From: Anaerolineales bacterium
GTDB lineage: Bacteria > Chloroflexota > Anaerolineae > JAAEKA01
Assembly: GCA_020634615.1 (NCBI GenBank)
Contig: JACKBI010000018.1
Coordinates: 66,245-130,244, forward strand
Direction: 5' to 3'
DNA length: 64,000 nt
A program made the position numbers and the translations under genes. Each line of letters opens with the position of its first letter. Position 1 is the first letter of the stretch. Positions 9,790 through 20,647 of this stretch are shown here, piece after piece. The notes beneath the pieces are model-generated. The model was not told the DNA's origin, did not search any database, and was given only the letters and a program-made list of their open reading frames with translations.

Positions 9790-12700
9790 ATGGGTGTTAT
9801 CATGCAATTCGATTCAAAGGTCAATGTGTGGATCGGCAATACGCCGATGGTGGACTCAAGCAAGCCGGTAGCCGGGGAATACGTTCATCTTATGGGCGAG
9901 GAATACTACCGCATCGCCCATTATGATCAGATGCCGCCTTTCTTCATCAGTCTGGTGAGCAACGCCGACCACTGGCTGTTTATATCCAGCACGGGTGGAC
10001 TCACGGCCGGACGCGGCAACGCCGACGTAGCTCTTTTTCCCTACGAGACCGTGGACAAGGTCGAGACGCACAGCGAGCTGACCGGCGGCAAAACGATCTT
10101 GCGGGTCGATCGCGGCGGGCGCAGGCAGCTCTGGGAACCTTTCTCCCAGCGGTACGCGGGCGTCTATCGCTGTGAACGTCATCTGTACAAGAACATCTCC
10201 GGCAACAAACTGATTTTCGAGGAGATCAACCACGATATCCAGCTTGCCATTCGCATCGCCTGGCGGACCAGTGACCGCTTTGGTTTTATCAGAAGCTGCT
10301 GGTTGAGCAACCATGGCGACAACGCTTGCCGGATCGAAGTGCTCGATGGCATGCAGAACATTCTGCCTTTCGGTGCCAGCGGTGTGATGCAAAACACCAT
10401 GAGCAACCTCCTGGATGCCTACAAGCGCAATGAGCTGGAACCGGCTACCGGACTGGGCATATTCTCGCTGAGCGCCACCCTGTCAGATCGTGCTGAACCC
10501 AGTGAATCGCTCAAGGCCACCGTTGCCTGGCAGGTCGGCCTGGATGGCGCGTGCTACCTGCTCAGCACGGACCAGGTTGACGCCTTTCGCCGCGGCCACG
10601 AAGTTTCGACGGAACTTGATATCCGCGGCAAGCAGGGCGCCTACTTTGTTCTGGGTGCTCTTGAGTTGGCGCCAGATCAAACCCGCCGCTGGCACATCGT
10701 CGCCGACGTCAAGCAGGACAGCGCCGCGGTTGAGGGATTGCGCCAGCTTCTCAGCCTGGAGGCAACCGCGGTCGAGCCGCAGATCGAGGCGGACATCGCG
10801 CGCGGCAGCGAGGCATTGATCCGGTTCGTGGCCGCCGCGGACGGGTTGCAGCTCACCAACCAGGAAACGACGACTGCCCACCATTTTGCCAACGTGCTCT
10901 TCAACATCATGCGCGGCGGGATCTTTGTTGACAACTACCGGGTGGGGCGCGACGATCTGCTGGATTTTGTGCGTGTTCGCAACCGCGTGGTGCTGTCCAG
11001 CCACGCGGCGTGGTTTGCACAGCTGCCTGAACAGCTTTCCATTCAGGAACTCTACGAACGGGCCGGCGAGTCTGGCGTATCGGACCTGATCCGGTTGTGC
11101 TACGAATACCTGCCGCTGACATTCAGTCGCCGCCACGGCGACCCGAGCCGGCCCTGGAATCGCTTCAACATCAACGTCAGCAAGCCTGATGGCTCGGCCC
11201 GCCTTGATTATCAGGGCAATTGGCGCGACATTTTCCAGAACTGGGAGCCGCTGGCGTACAGCTTTCCCGGCTTTGCCGCGGGGATGGTTGCCAGGTTCCT
11301 GAACGCCACCACCGCCGACGGCTACAATCCCTATCGGGTTACGCGCGATGGCATTGAGTGGGAAGTGCCGGAGCCTGAGAATCCCTGGGCCAACATCGGC
11401 TACTGGAGCGATCACCAGATCATCTACCTGCAAAAGCTGCTGGAGGCCGCGGAGCAGGTCTTTCCGGGCACGCTGGCGAGTTTGTGGAATCAGCCGATCT
11501 TTGCTTATGCCGACGTCCCGTATCGCCTGCACCCCTATCGCCAGATGCTGGCCGACTGGCACAACACAATCGAGTTCGACTGGGAGAAGGAACGGGAGAG
11601 TGTCGCGGCTGTCGCTGCGCTGGGAACGGACGGCCGGTTGCTGCGCGACAGCAGCGGCGCGGTGGTGCATGTCAGCCTGACCGAAAAGCTGTTGGTGCTG
11701 CTCCTGGCCAAACTCACCAATCTTGTGCCAGGGGGCGGGATCTGGATGAACACGCAGCGTCCCGAATGGAACGACGCCAACAACGCGCTGGTGGGTAAAG
11801 GGCTGTCGGTGGTGACCGTGGCGTACCTGCGCCGCTTTGTCGCCTTTTGGCAGGCGCGTCTGGCAGAGGACGAGCCGGAGAGGCTGACAGTCAACTCGGC
11901 CGTAGCCCAGCTCCTGCGCGAAGTGCACGCCATCTTCGACGCGCACCGACCTCATCTGGCAACCGGCTTCACCGATCAGGCGCGGCGGGCGATCATGGAC
12001 CAGCTCGGCGCCGCGGCCACTGCCTACCGGGCCGGCGTGTACCAGGACGGACTGTCTGCCACACAGGTCGACCTCGATTGCCAGGCGCTGAGCGATTTTC
12101 TGGTGTTGGCGCAGACATATATCGAGCATACATTGCGCGCCAACCGGCGGCCCGATGGGCTGGCTCACAGCTACAATATCCTCCGTTTGCACGAGGATGG
12201 TGTCGCCGTAGCGCATCTCTATCCGATGCTGGAGGGGCAGGTCGCACTGCTGTCATCAGGCATGTTAGGGGCGGCGGAATCGTTGGCGCTGTTGCAAAAC
12301 CTGCGCCAAAGCGATCTCTATCGCGCCGACCAGCATTCCTATATGCTGTACCCCAACCGTCACCTGCCCGGCTTTCTGCAAAAGAACAACGTGCCGGCGG
12401 CAGCGGTTGCCGGTTCGCGCCTTGTAACGCTGCTGACTGCCGCCAACGACAGGCGTCTGCTTATCCGCGATAACACGGGCGTCTTTCACTTCAACGGCGA
12501 TTTTTACAACGCCGGGGACGTGGCATGCGTTCTGGATGAACTCGCGCAGGAGCCAGCCTATGCGCAGCAGGCATCGGCGGAACGCGCCTCCATACTGGGG
12601 CTGTTTGAAACGACATTCGACCACCGTTCGTTCACGGGGCGGTCCGGTACGTTTTTCGCTTACGAGGGGCTGGGCAGCATCTACTGGCACATGGTATCGA

Positions 12701-13287
12701 AACTGCTGCTGGCTGCGCAGGAATGCTACGCGCGGGCGGTGGCGGAAGGGTCAGACCAAGCGGTCGCGGCCGCCCTGGCTGACGTCTACTATGATATCCG
12801 GCAAGGACTGGGCTTCAACAAGAAACCCGCTGAGTATGGTGCATTTCCCACCGACCCCTATTCGCACACACCCATGGGCAGCGGCGCCCGCCAGCCCGGC
12901 ATGACCGGCCAGGTGAAAGAGGAGATACTGACACGGCTCGGGGAGCTGGGCGTGTCGGTGCAGGGCGGTTCACTTTGCTTCGCGCCAACGCTTCTGAGGA
13001 GCGATGAATTTCTGGAGACATCGGGTACGTTTGTGTATATCGACATAACACAGATCAAAAGGACCCTGGTGCTGCCACCAAAGTCGCTGGCATTTACGAT
13101 CTGTCAGGTCCCGGTCATCTACAGCCGCGGCGGGCAGGCGGAACTGATCGTCACATTCGCCGATGGACGGACCCTGCACGCGGCGGGAAGCCGTCTTGAC
13201 GCAGATACCTCCCGCCGCATCTTTGAGCGCAACGGGCAGGTAGTGCAGTTGCAGGTCACCGTACCGGAGGCGGCGGTCACGCTCTGA
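9790..13287 (+). CDS. GH94-clan glycoside phosphorylase, probably beta-1,3-glucan phosphorylase (GH149-like)
   Basis: A 1,165-residue cytoplasmic protein without signal peptide or membrane segments. Its length, a middle region with YQGNWRDIFQNWE, and a WNDANNALVG motif resemble inverting glycoside phosphorylases of the GH94/GH149/GH161 group. In these enzymes the Asp of the (D/E)WND motif is the general acid; here it is Asp662. Such enzymes split a terminal beta-linked glucose with phosphate, giving glucose 1-phosphate. The neighbouring secreted GH16 beta-1,3-glucanase makes beta-1,3-glucan or oligosaccharides the likeliest substrate, so GH149 is favoured by length and context, but GH94 or GH161 cannot be excluded without a search. 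The start is uncertain: ATG at 9790 and ATG at 9802 are in frame and neither has a strong ribosome site. Confidence 0.7.
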   Translation: MGVIMQFDSKVNVWIGNTPMVDSSKPVAGEYVHLMGEEYYRIAHYDQMPPFFISLVSNADHWLFISSTGGLTAGRGNADVALFPYETVDKVETHSELTGGKTILRVDRGGRRQLWEPFSQRYAGVYRCERHLYKNISGNKLIFEEINHDIQLAIRIAWRTSDRFGFIRSCWLSNHGDNACRIEVLDGMQNILPFGASGVMQNTMSNLLDAYKRNELEPATGLGIFSLSATLSDRAEPSESLKATVAWQVGLDGACYLLSTDQVDAFRRGHEVSTELDIRGKQGAYFVLGALELAPDQTRRWHIVADVKQDSAAVEGLRQLLSLEATAVEPQIEADIARGSEALIRFVAAADGLQLTNQETTTAHHFANVLFNIMRGGIFVDNYRVGRDDLLDFVRVRNRVVLSSHAAWFAQLPEQLSIQELYERAGESGVSDLIRLCYEYLPLTFSRRHGDPSRPWNRFNINVSKPDGSARLDYQGNWRDIFQNWEPLAYSFPGFAAGMVARFLNATTADGYNPYRVTRDGIEWEVPEPENPWANIGYWSDHQIIYLQKLLEAAEQVFPGTLASLWNQPIFAYADVPYRLHPYRQMLADWHNTIEFDWEKERESVAAVAALGTDGRLLRDSSGAVVHVSLTEKLLVLLLAKLTNLVPGGGIWMNTQRPEWNDANNALVGKGLSVVTVAYLRRFVAFWQARLAEDEPERLTVNSAVAQLLREVHAIFDAHRPHLATGFTDQARRAIMDQLGAAATAYRAGVYQDGLSATQVDLDCQALSDFLVLAQTYIEHTLRANRRPDGLAHSYNILRLHEDGVAVAHLYPMLEGQVALLSSGMLGAAESLALLQNLRQSDLYRADQHSYMLYPNRHLPGFLQKNNVPAAAVAGSRLVTLLTAANDRRLLIRDNTGVFHFNGDFYNAGDVACVLDELAQEPAYAQQASAERASILGLFETTFDHRSFTGRSGTFFAYEGLGSIYWHMVSKLLLAAQECYARAVAEGSDQAVAAALADVYYDIRQGLGFNKKPAEYGAFPTDPYSHTPMGSGARQPGMTGQVKEEILTRLGELGVSVQGGSLCFAPTLLRSDEFLETSGTFVYIDITQIKRTLVLPPKSLAFTICQVPVIYSRGGQAELIVTFADGRTLHAAGSRLDADTSRRIFERNGQVVQLQVTVPEAAVTL

Positions 13288-13342
13288 ACCTGACAAGCCA
13301 CCTGGAAGCCAGCCACAAGCCGCTCCGTCCGGTTCGCTGCCG

Positions 13343-13357
13343 GGCCACGTAGTGGCC
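13343..13357. terminator. Weak hairpin after the phosphorylase
   Basis: GGCCAC and GTGGCC form a six-pair stem with a three-base loop 55 bases after the phosphorylase stop. There is no T tract, so termination here is only possible. It is the only stem I see in 13288-13410. Confidence 0.25.
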
Positions 13358-13419
13358 TTGCAGACGGCCGCAACGAGCGGGCTTATGATATTTCGATGTT
13401 GCGGGGGAGCGCACCGCTT

Positions 13420-13448
13420 TTGACAGGGGAAACAGTGCGTGTTATCAT
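13420..13448 (+). promoter_or_regulatory. Sigma-70-type promoter for the AI-2E gene pair
   Basis: TTGACA at 13420-13425 and TATCAT at 13443-13448 are separated by 17 bases, close to the housekeeping consensus. It points toward the permease genes and would give a leader of about 190 bases. The gap 13288-13648 holds no other gene except the doubtful short frame at 13548. Confidence 0.6.
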
Positions 13449-13547
13449 CGTGCGCCTATTGTCGGGTGTGCTTTATTGTTGACAGGATAGCCGCGCTGCT
13501 GAGGCTTGCTTCTCACCAAGTCGCGCGATCCAGGTTGTCGAGGATGT

Positions 13548-13652
13548 ATGACACTGACTGACCAGCCAGATGGCCTGCGGCATACGCGAGAACGTTCAAG
13601 GCGCGGCGGCGCCATTCTCCAGTCTTTGCCAGCGCGCGGCGATAACCCATGA
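13548..13652 (+). CDS. Possible 34-codon leader ORF
   Basis: ATG at 13548 follows GAGG at 13540-13543 and opens a 34-codon frame whose stop overlaps the next gene's start (ATGA at 13649). The peptide begins MTLTDQPDGLRHTRERSRRG and matches no family I know. Its position, ribosome site and stop-start overlap would fit translational coupling of the permease gene, which has no ribosome site of its own. It may equally be chance. Confidence 0.2.
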   Translation: MTLTDQPDGLRHTRERSRRGGAILQSLPARGDNP

Positions 13653-14917
13653 CATCATCGGCGCCAACCGATCTCCGCGGCCGTAGCGCCCGCGAGGTGG
13701 TTCTCTCCACGCTGGTGATCGTCGCAGTCGTGGCGGGATTTTATCTGCTCTACCGCTTCCGGCTGGTTGTTTTTCTCCTGCTGATTGCCTTCTTCCTTCA
13801 CGTCGCCATCACACCGGTTGTCAACTGGTTGGTAGGCAGACGGTTGCCGCGCGCGGCGGCGGTGGCATTGGTGTACGTGGCCTTGCTGCTGGCGCTGGTG
13901 CTGTTTGTATTATTGGTCGGCCCGATGCTGGCCAACCAGGCGAGCGACTTTGCGGACCGCATTCCTGAGTATTACCGGATGTTGCGCGACAAGTTGATCG
14001 CGTCGCCCAACTACGTGTTGCTGCGCGTGGCACTGATCGCGCCTCCCTTGCCGCCATCGAGCGGGGCTGTTCAGACGGATGCCGAGGAGCTGGCTCAGGT
14101 CGCAACGTTTATTGCCGACGCTGCTATCGCGTTGCGTGTCCTGCTGGTCAGCCTGACCATCTTCGCGCTGGCCTATTACTGGAACCTGGAGAACGTGCGC
14201 GCTGAGCTGCTGTTTCTGCGCTTTGTGCCGATGGAGCGGCGGAAGCGCATCCGGGCGGTCATCGACGAGGTGGAGGCTACTGTGGGCGCCTATCTCGCCG
14301 GCCAGCTTCTGCTGGGCTTGCTGGTCGGCGCGGCGACGCTGGTGGCGTATCTGCTGATTGGTCTGCCCTACGCGGTTGCGCTGGCCATGCTGGCCGGCCT
14401 GTTTGAGCTGGTCCCGTTGGTCGGTCCGGTGTTGAGCGCTGCGGTGGCGCTGCTGGTCGCGCTGACCAACGATCCCTCGAAGGCGGTCTGGGTGGTGGTG
14501 ACTGCGGTGGTCATCCAGGCGCTGGAGAACTACATTCTGGTGCCGCGCGTCGTGGGGCAGTCGGTCGGTGTGAATCCACTGGTGACGCTGCTGGCATTGC
14601 TGGCGCTGGGCTCGCTGTTTGGCATTCCCGGCGCGCTGGTGGCCGTTCCCCTGGCAGCCATCATTCAGATTGCGCTGCGCAGTTCGGTCCTGAACCTGGA
14701 TCGGGAGGACTGGGATGCGATGGGAGGGCGGGACAAGCTGGCGCTGCTGCGCTACGAGGCCAATCGGCTCGTCTATGACGTGCGCAAGGCGTTGCGCAGG
14801 AAAACGGCACTCTCCACCGCCGCGCATGATCAACCGGAGGAGCTGGTGGAGGCGCTGGCTCTGGGGATCGAGAACGTGGTGTCCGGACAAGAGCGCGCCG
14901 AGGAAGCGGCGTCATGA
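13649..14917 (+). CDS. AI-2E family transporter (PF01594-like), first of a pair
   Basis: Integral membrane protein of 422 residues. It opens with a short charged N-terminus and two strong hydrophobic segments (residues ~17-60), then the pattern of the AI-2E/PerM family: a soluble loop, more helices and the characteristic C-terminal block LPYAVALAMLAGLFELVPLVGPVLSA. Members have been linked to export of diverse small molecules and to Na+/H+ exchange; nothing here supports autoinducer-2 itself. The last ~70 residues are hydrophilic and cytoplasmic. The stop overlaps the start of the second copy by four bases (ATGA), so the two are translated together and may form a heteromer. No clear ribosome site precedes the ATG. 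Confidence 0.85.
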   Translation: MTSSAPTDLRGRSAREVVLSTLVIVAVVAGFYLLYRFRLVVFLLLIAFFLHVAITPVVNWLVGRRLPRAAAVALVYVALLLALVLFVLLVGPMLANQASDFADRIPEYYRMLRDKLIASPNYVLLRVALIAPPLPPSSGAVQTDAEELAQVATFIADAAIALRVLLVSLTIFALAYYWNLENVRAELLFLRFVPMERRKRIRAVIDEVEATVGAYLAGQLLLGLLVGAATLVAYLLIGLPYAVALAMLAGLFELVPLVGPVLSAAVALLVALTNDPSKAVWVVVTAVVIQALENYILVPRVVGQSVGVNPLVTLLALLALGSLFGIPGALVAVPLAAIIQIALRSSVLNLDREDWDAMGGRDKLALLRYEANRLVYDVRKALRRKTALSTAAHDQPEELVEALALGIENVVSGQERAEEAAS

Positions 14918-16095
14918 CCCGGCTTGCGCGCTCTACCGTCCTGGTGTTGCTGACTCTGATCGGACTGGCGCTGGTCTGGCTGTTTCGCGAGCCGATTCTT
15001 CTGTTCCTGCTGGCGGTTGCGCTGGCAGCGAGCCTGCGACCCCTGATTGACCGCTTGCAGCACCGCGTGTCGCCGGGCATCAGCGTCGCGATCGTTTATC
15101 TGATGCTTGGGCTGGGGATTGTGGCGATGCTGTTTCTGGCGATTGGCCCGCTGTACGGGGATGTGCAAGATCTGCTCAACCATCTGGCGACGACCTATGA
15201 GCGGGTGGCTGCCCAGTGGCCGGAGTCGCCCCTGGAGTTCCAGCGCACGGTTGCCAATGTCTTACCCAAACCGGACCTGTTGTACAAGGCGCTCAGCGGC
15301 CAGACCGATGTGCCGGTATTCCAGGGCGTCGCCTCACTGGCCAGCGGTGTGGGTTCGCTGCTGGGCAAAGGGATTACGATCCTGATCCTCAGCCTCTACT
15401 GGAGCGTGGACCATGTGCGTTTCGAGCGACTGTGGCTGACCACGATGCCGCTGGCGACACGCGGCCGGGTGCGGCGTGTCTGGCGGGATCTGGAGGAAGG
15501 GGTTGGCACGCTGCTGCGCAACACCTTCGCCCAGGTCGTTTTGTCGGGAGCGATTCTGTGGATCGGATATCTCGTGCTGGGGGTGCCGTACGCCGCGCTG
15601 CTGGCCGTGTTGGGCGGCATCGTGCAGCTGATCCCGTGGCTCAGTGTCGTGCTGGCCCCGCTTCTGGTGTTGATGTTCGGGCTGGTGACCGACCCAAAGG
15701 CGGCTGTGCTGGGTGCAGTCTATGCGCTGGTGGTCAGCCTGGTGTTTGAGTTTCGCATCCAGCCGCGCTACTTCCCGCGCCTGCGGACCAGTCCGCTGCT
15801 GCTGTTGATCGTCGCGTTGGTGCTTGCCATGGAGTTTGGTCTGGCCGGGCTGATCTTTGCGCCGGCGGTGACCGTGGCGGTGGGGGTGCTGTGGCTGCAT
15901 CTGGTCGAGCCACAGCGCAAAGAAGTTCCGGCAGTTCCGGCAACCATCGCGGACCTGACGGCCAGCCGCGAACAGTTGCAGGAGATCCTCGACGGCGCGC
16001 CGGGAACAGCAGAGGTCGTCAATCTGGTGAACCGCGTCGATGGTCTGATCGCGTCCGCGGAGGAGTTGGCGCGACCAGCCGACCAGGCCAGGTAA
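14914..16095 (+). CDS. AI-2E family transporter, second of a pair
   Basis: A 393-residue membrane protein of the same family as its upstream neighbour, with hydrophobic segments from residue ~8 and the conserved block LGVPYAALLAVLGGIVQLIPWLSV. It overlaps the upstream gene by four bases. The paralogue arrangement suggests an old tandem duplication and perhaps a two-subunit permease. The C-terminus is a ~60-residue hydrophilic tail. It ends 15 bases before a strong hairpin shared with the convergent molybdenum hydroxylase gene. Substrate unknown. Confidence 0.85.
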   Translation: MTRLARSTVLVLLTLIGLALVWLFREPILLFLLAVALAASLRPLIDRLQHRVSPGISVAIVYLMLGLGIVAMLFLAIGPLYGDVQDLLNHLATTYERVAAQWPESPLEFQRTVANVLPKPDLLYKALSGQTDVPVFQGVASLASGVGSLLGKGITILILSLYWSVDHVRFERLWLTTMPLATRGRVRRVWRDLEEGVGTLLRNTFAQVVLSGAILWIGYLVLGVPYAALLAVLGGIVQLIPWLSVVLAPLLVLMFGLVTDPKAAVLGAVYALVVSLVFEFRIQPRYFPRLRTSPLLLLIVALVLAMEFGLAGLIFAPAVTVAVGVLWLHLVEPQRKEVPAVPATIADLTASREQLQEILDGAPGTAEVVNLVNRVDGLIASAEELARPADQAR

Positions 16096-16109
16096 ATGTG
16101 ACGTTGAAA

Positions 16110-16145
16110 CGGCTCGCGCCTGATCTGCCGGTCAGGCGCGAGCCG
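16110..16145. terminator. Bidirectional hairpin between convergent genes
   Basis: A perfect 14-base-pair stem (16110-16123 with 16132-16145, arm CGGCTCGCGCCTGA) with an eight-base loop sits in the 59-base gap between the plus-strand permease and the minus-strand hydroxylase gene. The strength and position suit a terminator for both, although neither side has a long T tract. Confidence 0.65.
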
Positions 16146-16154
16146 CGGCGTTGG

Positions 16155-18416
<2,262 letters not shown>

Positions 18417-18430
18417 TTTGGTACCTCGTA

Positions 18431-18452
18431 GGTTGGTAGATTGGTAGATTGG
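18431..18452. repeat. GGTAGATTGG short tandem repeat
   Basis: Two to three copies of a GGTAGATTGG-like unit just upstream of the hydroxylase start. The same unit recurs at 37861-37897 upstream of the aldo/keto reductase gene. Confidence 0.45.
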
Positions 18453-18516
18453 ATGGCATGGTTGTCGGGTACAGCGATTGGAAGGCGCTGGCTGGTGCTG
18501 GGATTGGCCAAAGTGA

Positions 18517-20595
18517 TTACTGCTCTGACGGCGGAGGCAGGCGCAGCACCATCAGACCCTGGTCATCAGCAGGCACGTAGACCAGGTCACCGACGGTGGC
18601 ACCAGGGCCAGCTTGACCCAGTACGCTCAAACCTGGCGCAGTGCCAGGCGCCGGCAGGTCAAAGGTGTACAGGTTGCCACCGATGGGCACGGTCGCCTGA
18701 TCGCCGTCGACGATGATGACATGCATCGCCCAGACATCGGCATCAAAAACCTGTACCTCGACCGGCGTCGCGGGGTCGGATACATCGAACACCCGCACCG
18801 CACCTGGCCCGCCCTCGGCCAGATAGATCTTGTCGCCGACGATGGCCATGTCTTCGATCCAACCTGGCGTATCGACAAAGCTGAGCTCCTGCGGCTTGGC
18901 CGGGTCAGACACATCGATAATGCGCAGCCCGCCGCCCAGATGGTTGAGCCTGTTCTCCGGATCCGATTTGGGCGCCTCAGCCACATAGGCAACCGAGCCG
19001 CGCGCAGCCACCTCGATCTGGTAGGCATCGCTGGGAAAGACGCCGATCTCGACCGGATGCGCCGGATCTGCGAAATCAAACACATGCAGGCCATTCTCGC
19101 TGGTAGCCAAGTACCCAAGATGGTCCTGCACGTCGAGCCAGACAGCGCTCAGTGGGCAGCACGACGACTCAAGGCGCTGCACGGCCGGATTGGACGCGTC
19201 CACCATCCACAGACCGCCTTTGGCTACGTAGATCAGGAAGTTGTCCAACACGGTCAGTTGTCTAAAACCACCTGGCATCTCTTTGAAGCTGATGGGCTGC
19301 GGACTGGCAGGATCCGAGAGATCGAAGGCCCATAGCCCATGGTCGGCTTCAACGGCAAAAAGGTGGCCGTTGGCCAGCGTCACAGCGTTGATTCTGCCTG
19401 GCACACCGGCAGGTTTGGTGATTGAAGGATCATCCCAAGACGGTCCGCCCGGCACTATCTCCCAACTGCCTGCCAGCGTCTGCCTGCGCGGGTTCGAGAT
19501 ATCCACCACGTCCAGACCGCTCTGGCCCACCACAATGTATGCCAGGTTGTCGGCGGGAGACAGTTCCAGCGACGTCACCGGTGCCCAATACCAACCGATG
19601 CCCGTTGGCGCAGTAGGATCGGATACATCCACCACGGTTACGCCACCAGCAGCTACGAATGCAAGGTCATCGGCGACCGCGATGTCGGAGCCGTTGACCG
19701 GCAGGCTGCCCAGGCGCGCCGGCGCGCCTGGGTCAGTGATATCGAACACGCTGAAGTCGTTGAAAGCGTTCACATAGGCCTTGTCTCCTGTTACCGCAAC
19801 GGCCTGAACCATCCCGAATTCCGGCCGGTAGAAGCCAACTGACTTGGGAGCCGCGGGGTCAGAGACGTCTACGAAATGCACTCCACCGGCAACCAAAAGA
19901 GCCAGTTTGTCCTGCACATCCACTGCGTACGTATCCTCATCCACGACCAGACTTCCGACCAAGACGGGCGACGCGGGGATCGCGACATCCACGATGAACA
20001 GCCCATTCTGACCCGGCGGATTGGTGTAGATACCGTTGGCCGCCACGTAAGCCAGAGTATCCTGGATTGCCACGGCCTTGCCGTTGGCCGGCAGCCGACT
20101 GTGACTCACTAGCCGCGGCACAGCGGCATCGGAGATGTCGACAATCCACAAGCCACTGGGGCCGACCAGATAGGCAAGGCCGCCAGCTACGGCGACGTCC
20201 TCGAATGTCGTGTCTGCCAGAGTGATCTGTCCAACCTGTCGCGGATGCGCTGGGTCGCTGGCATCCAGAATTGAGAGACCGGGGCCATTGGTCAGGTACA
20301 CGAAAGGTGGATCGATTGCCAGACCCTTTATCAGGCCGCCGGTCTGGGTAACAACACCATTGACCTGTGCAAGCGGTTCGAGAGCCGGCTGAAGCTCGGT
20401 CGCGGCCACAGGCTCAGGTTCCAGCGTGGGCAGAAGTGTCACGGTGGGTGCAGGCACTACCGCCTGTGTTGCCGTCTCCACCGCGACCGATGCCAACACG
20501 ACCTCAGGCGTTTGTTGCGCAGTCGGAATACCTGTACAAGCAGCCAGCGTTGACATCACCAAACCAGCAATGCAGCCAATTACGCAATGTCTCAC
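18517..20595 (-). CDS. LVIVD-repeat lipoprotein (beta-propeller-like)
   Basis: Probably a surface-anchored lipoprotein of 692 residues. The N-terminus MRHCVIGCIAGLVMSTLAAC ends in a lipobox with Cys20. A Thr/Val/Pro-rich linker follows to about residue 75. The rest is built from repeats of about 45-50 residues with the core (L)xIVDVSDPAxPxxVG and VAVAGxxAYVA, the LVIVD signature, expected to fold as a propeller. Such proteins are mostly uncharacterised and thought to bind partners or scaffold. It sits between the two hydroxylase subunit genes on the same strand with short gaps (about 50 and 100 bases), so it is probably co-transcribed with them, which is unusual because that enzyme is normally cytoplasmic. 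Confidence 0.82.
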   Translation of the reverse strand: MRHCVIGCIAGLVMSTLAACTGIPTAQQTPEVVLASVAVETATQAVVPAPTVTLLPTLEPEPVAATELQPALEPLAQVNGVVTQTGGLIKGLAIDPPFVYLTNGPGLSILDASDPAHPRQVGQITLADTTFEDVAVAGGLAYLVGPSGLWIVDISDAAVPRLVSHSRLPANGKAVAIQDTLAYVAANGIYTNPPGQNGLFIVDVAIPASPVLVGSLVVDEDTYAVDVQDKLALLVAGGVHFVDVSDPAAPKSVGFYRPEFGMVQAVAVTGDKAYVNAFNDFSVFDITDPGAPARLGSLPVNGSDIAVADDLAFVAAGGVTVVDVSDPTAPTGIGWYWAPVTSLELSPADNLAYIVVGQSGLDVVDISNPRRQTLAGSWEIVPGGPSWDDPSITKPAGVPGRINAVTLANGHLFAVEADHGLWAFDLSDPASPQPISFKEMPGGFRQLTVLDNFLIYVAKGGLWMVDASNPAVQRLESSCCPLSAVWLDVQDHLGYLATSENGLHVFDFADPAHPVEIGVFPSDAYQIEVAARGSVAYVAEAPKSDPENRLNHLGGGLRIIDVSDPAKPQELSFVDTPGWIEDMAIVGDKIYLAEGGPGAVRVFDVSDPATPVEVQVFDADVWAMHVIIVDGDQATVPIGGNLYTFDLPAPGTAPGLSVLGQAGPGATVGDLVYVPADDQGLMVLRLPPPSEQ

Positions 20596-20647
20596 GTTCG
20601 TTCAACTCCGGGATGACACCCCATCTCAAGGCGGAAAACCGTGTCCG

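Noticed and set aside
10483..12216. 577-codon open frame on the minus strand
   Set aside because: Antisense shadow of the phosphorylase gene, without ribosome site or recognisable domain.
13649..16095. Quorum-sensing AI-2 exporter
   Set aside because: The family name is historical; no luxS or lsr gene is near.
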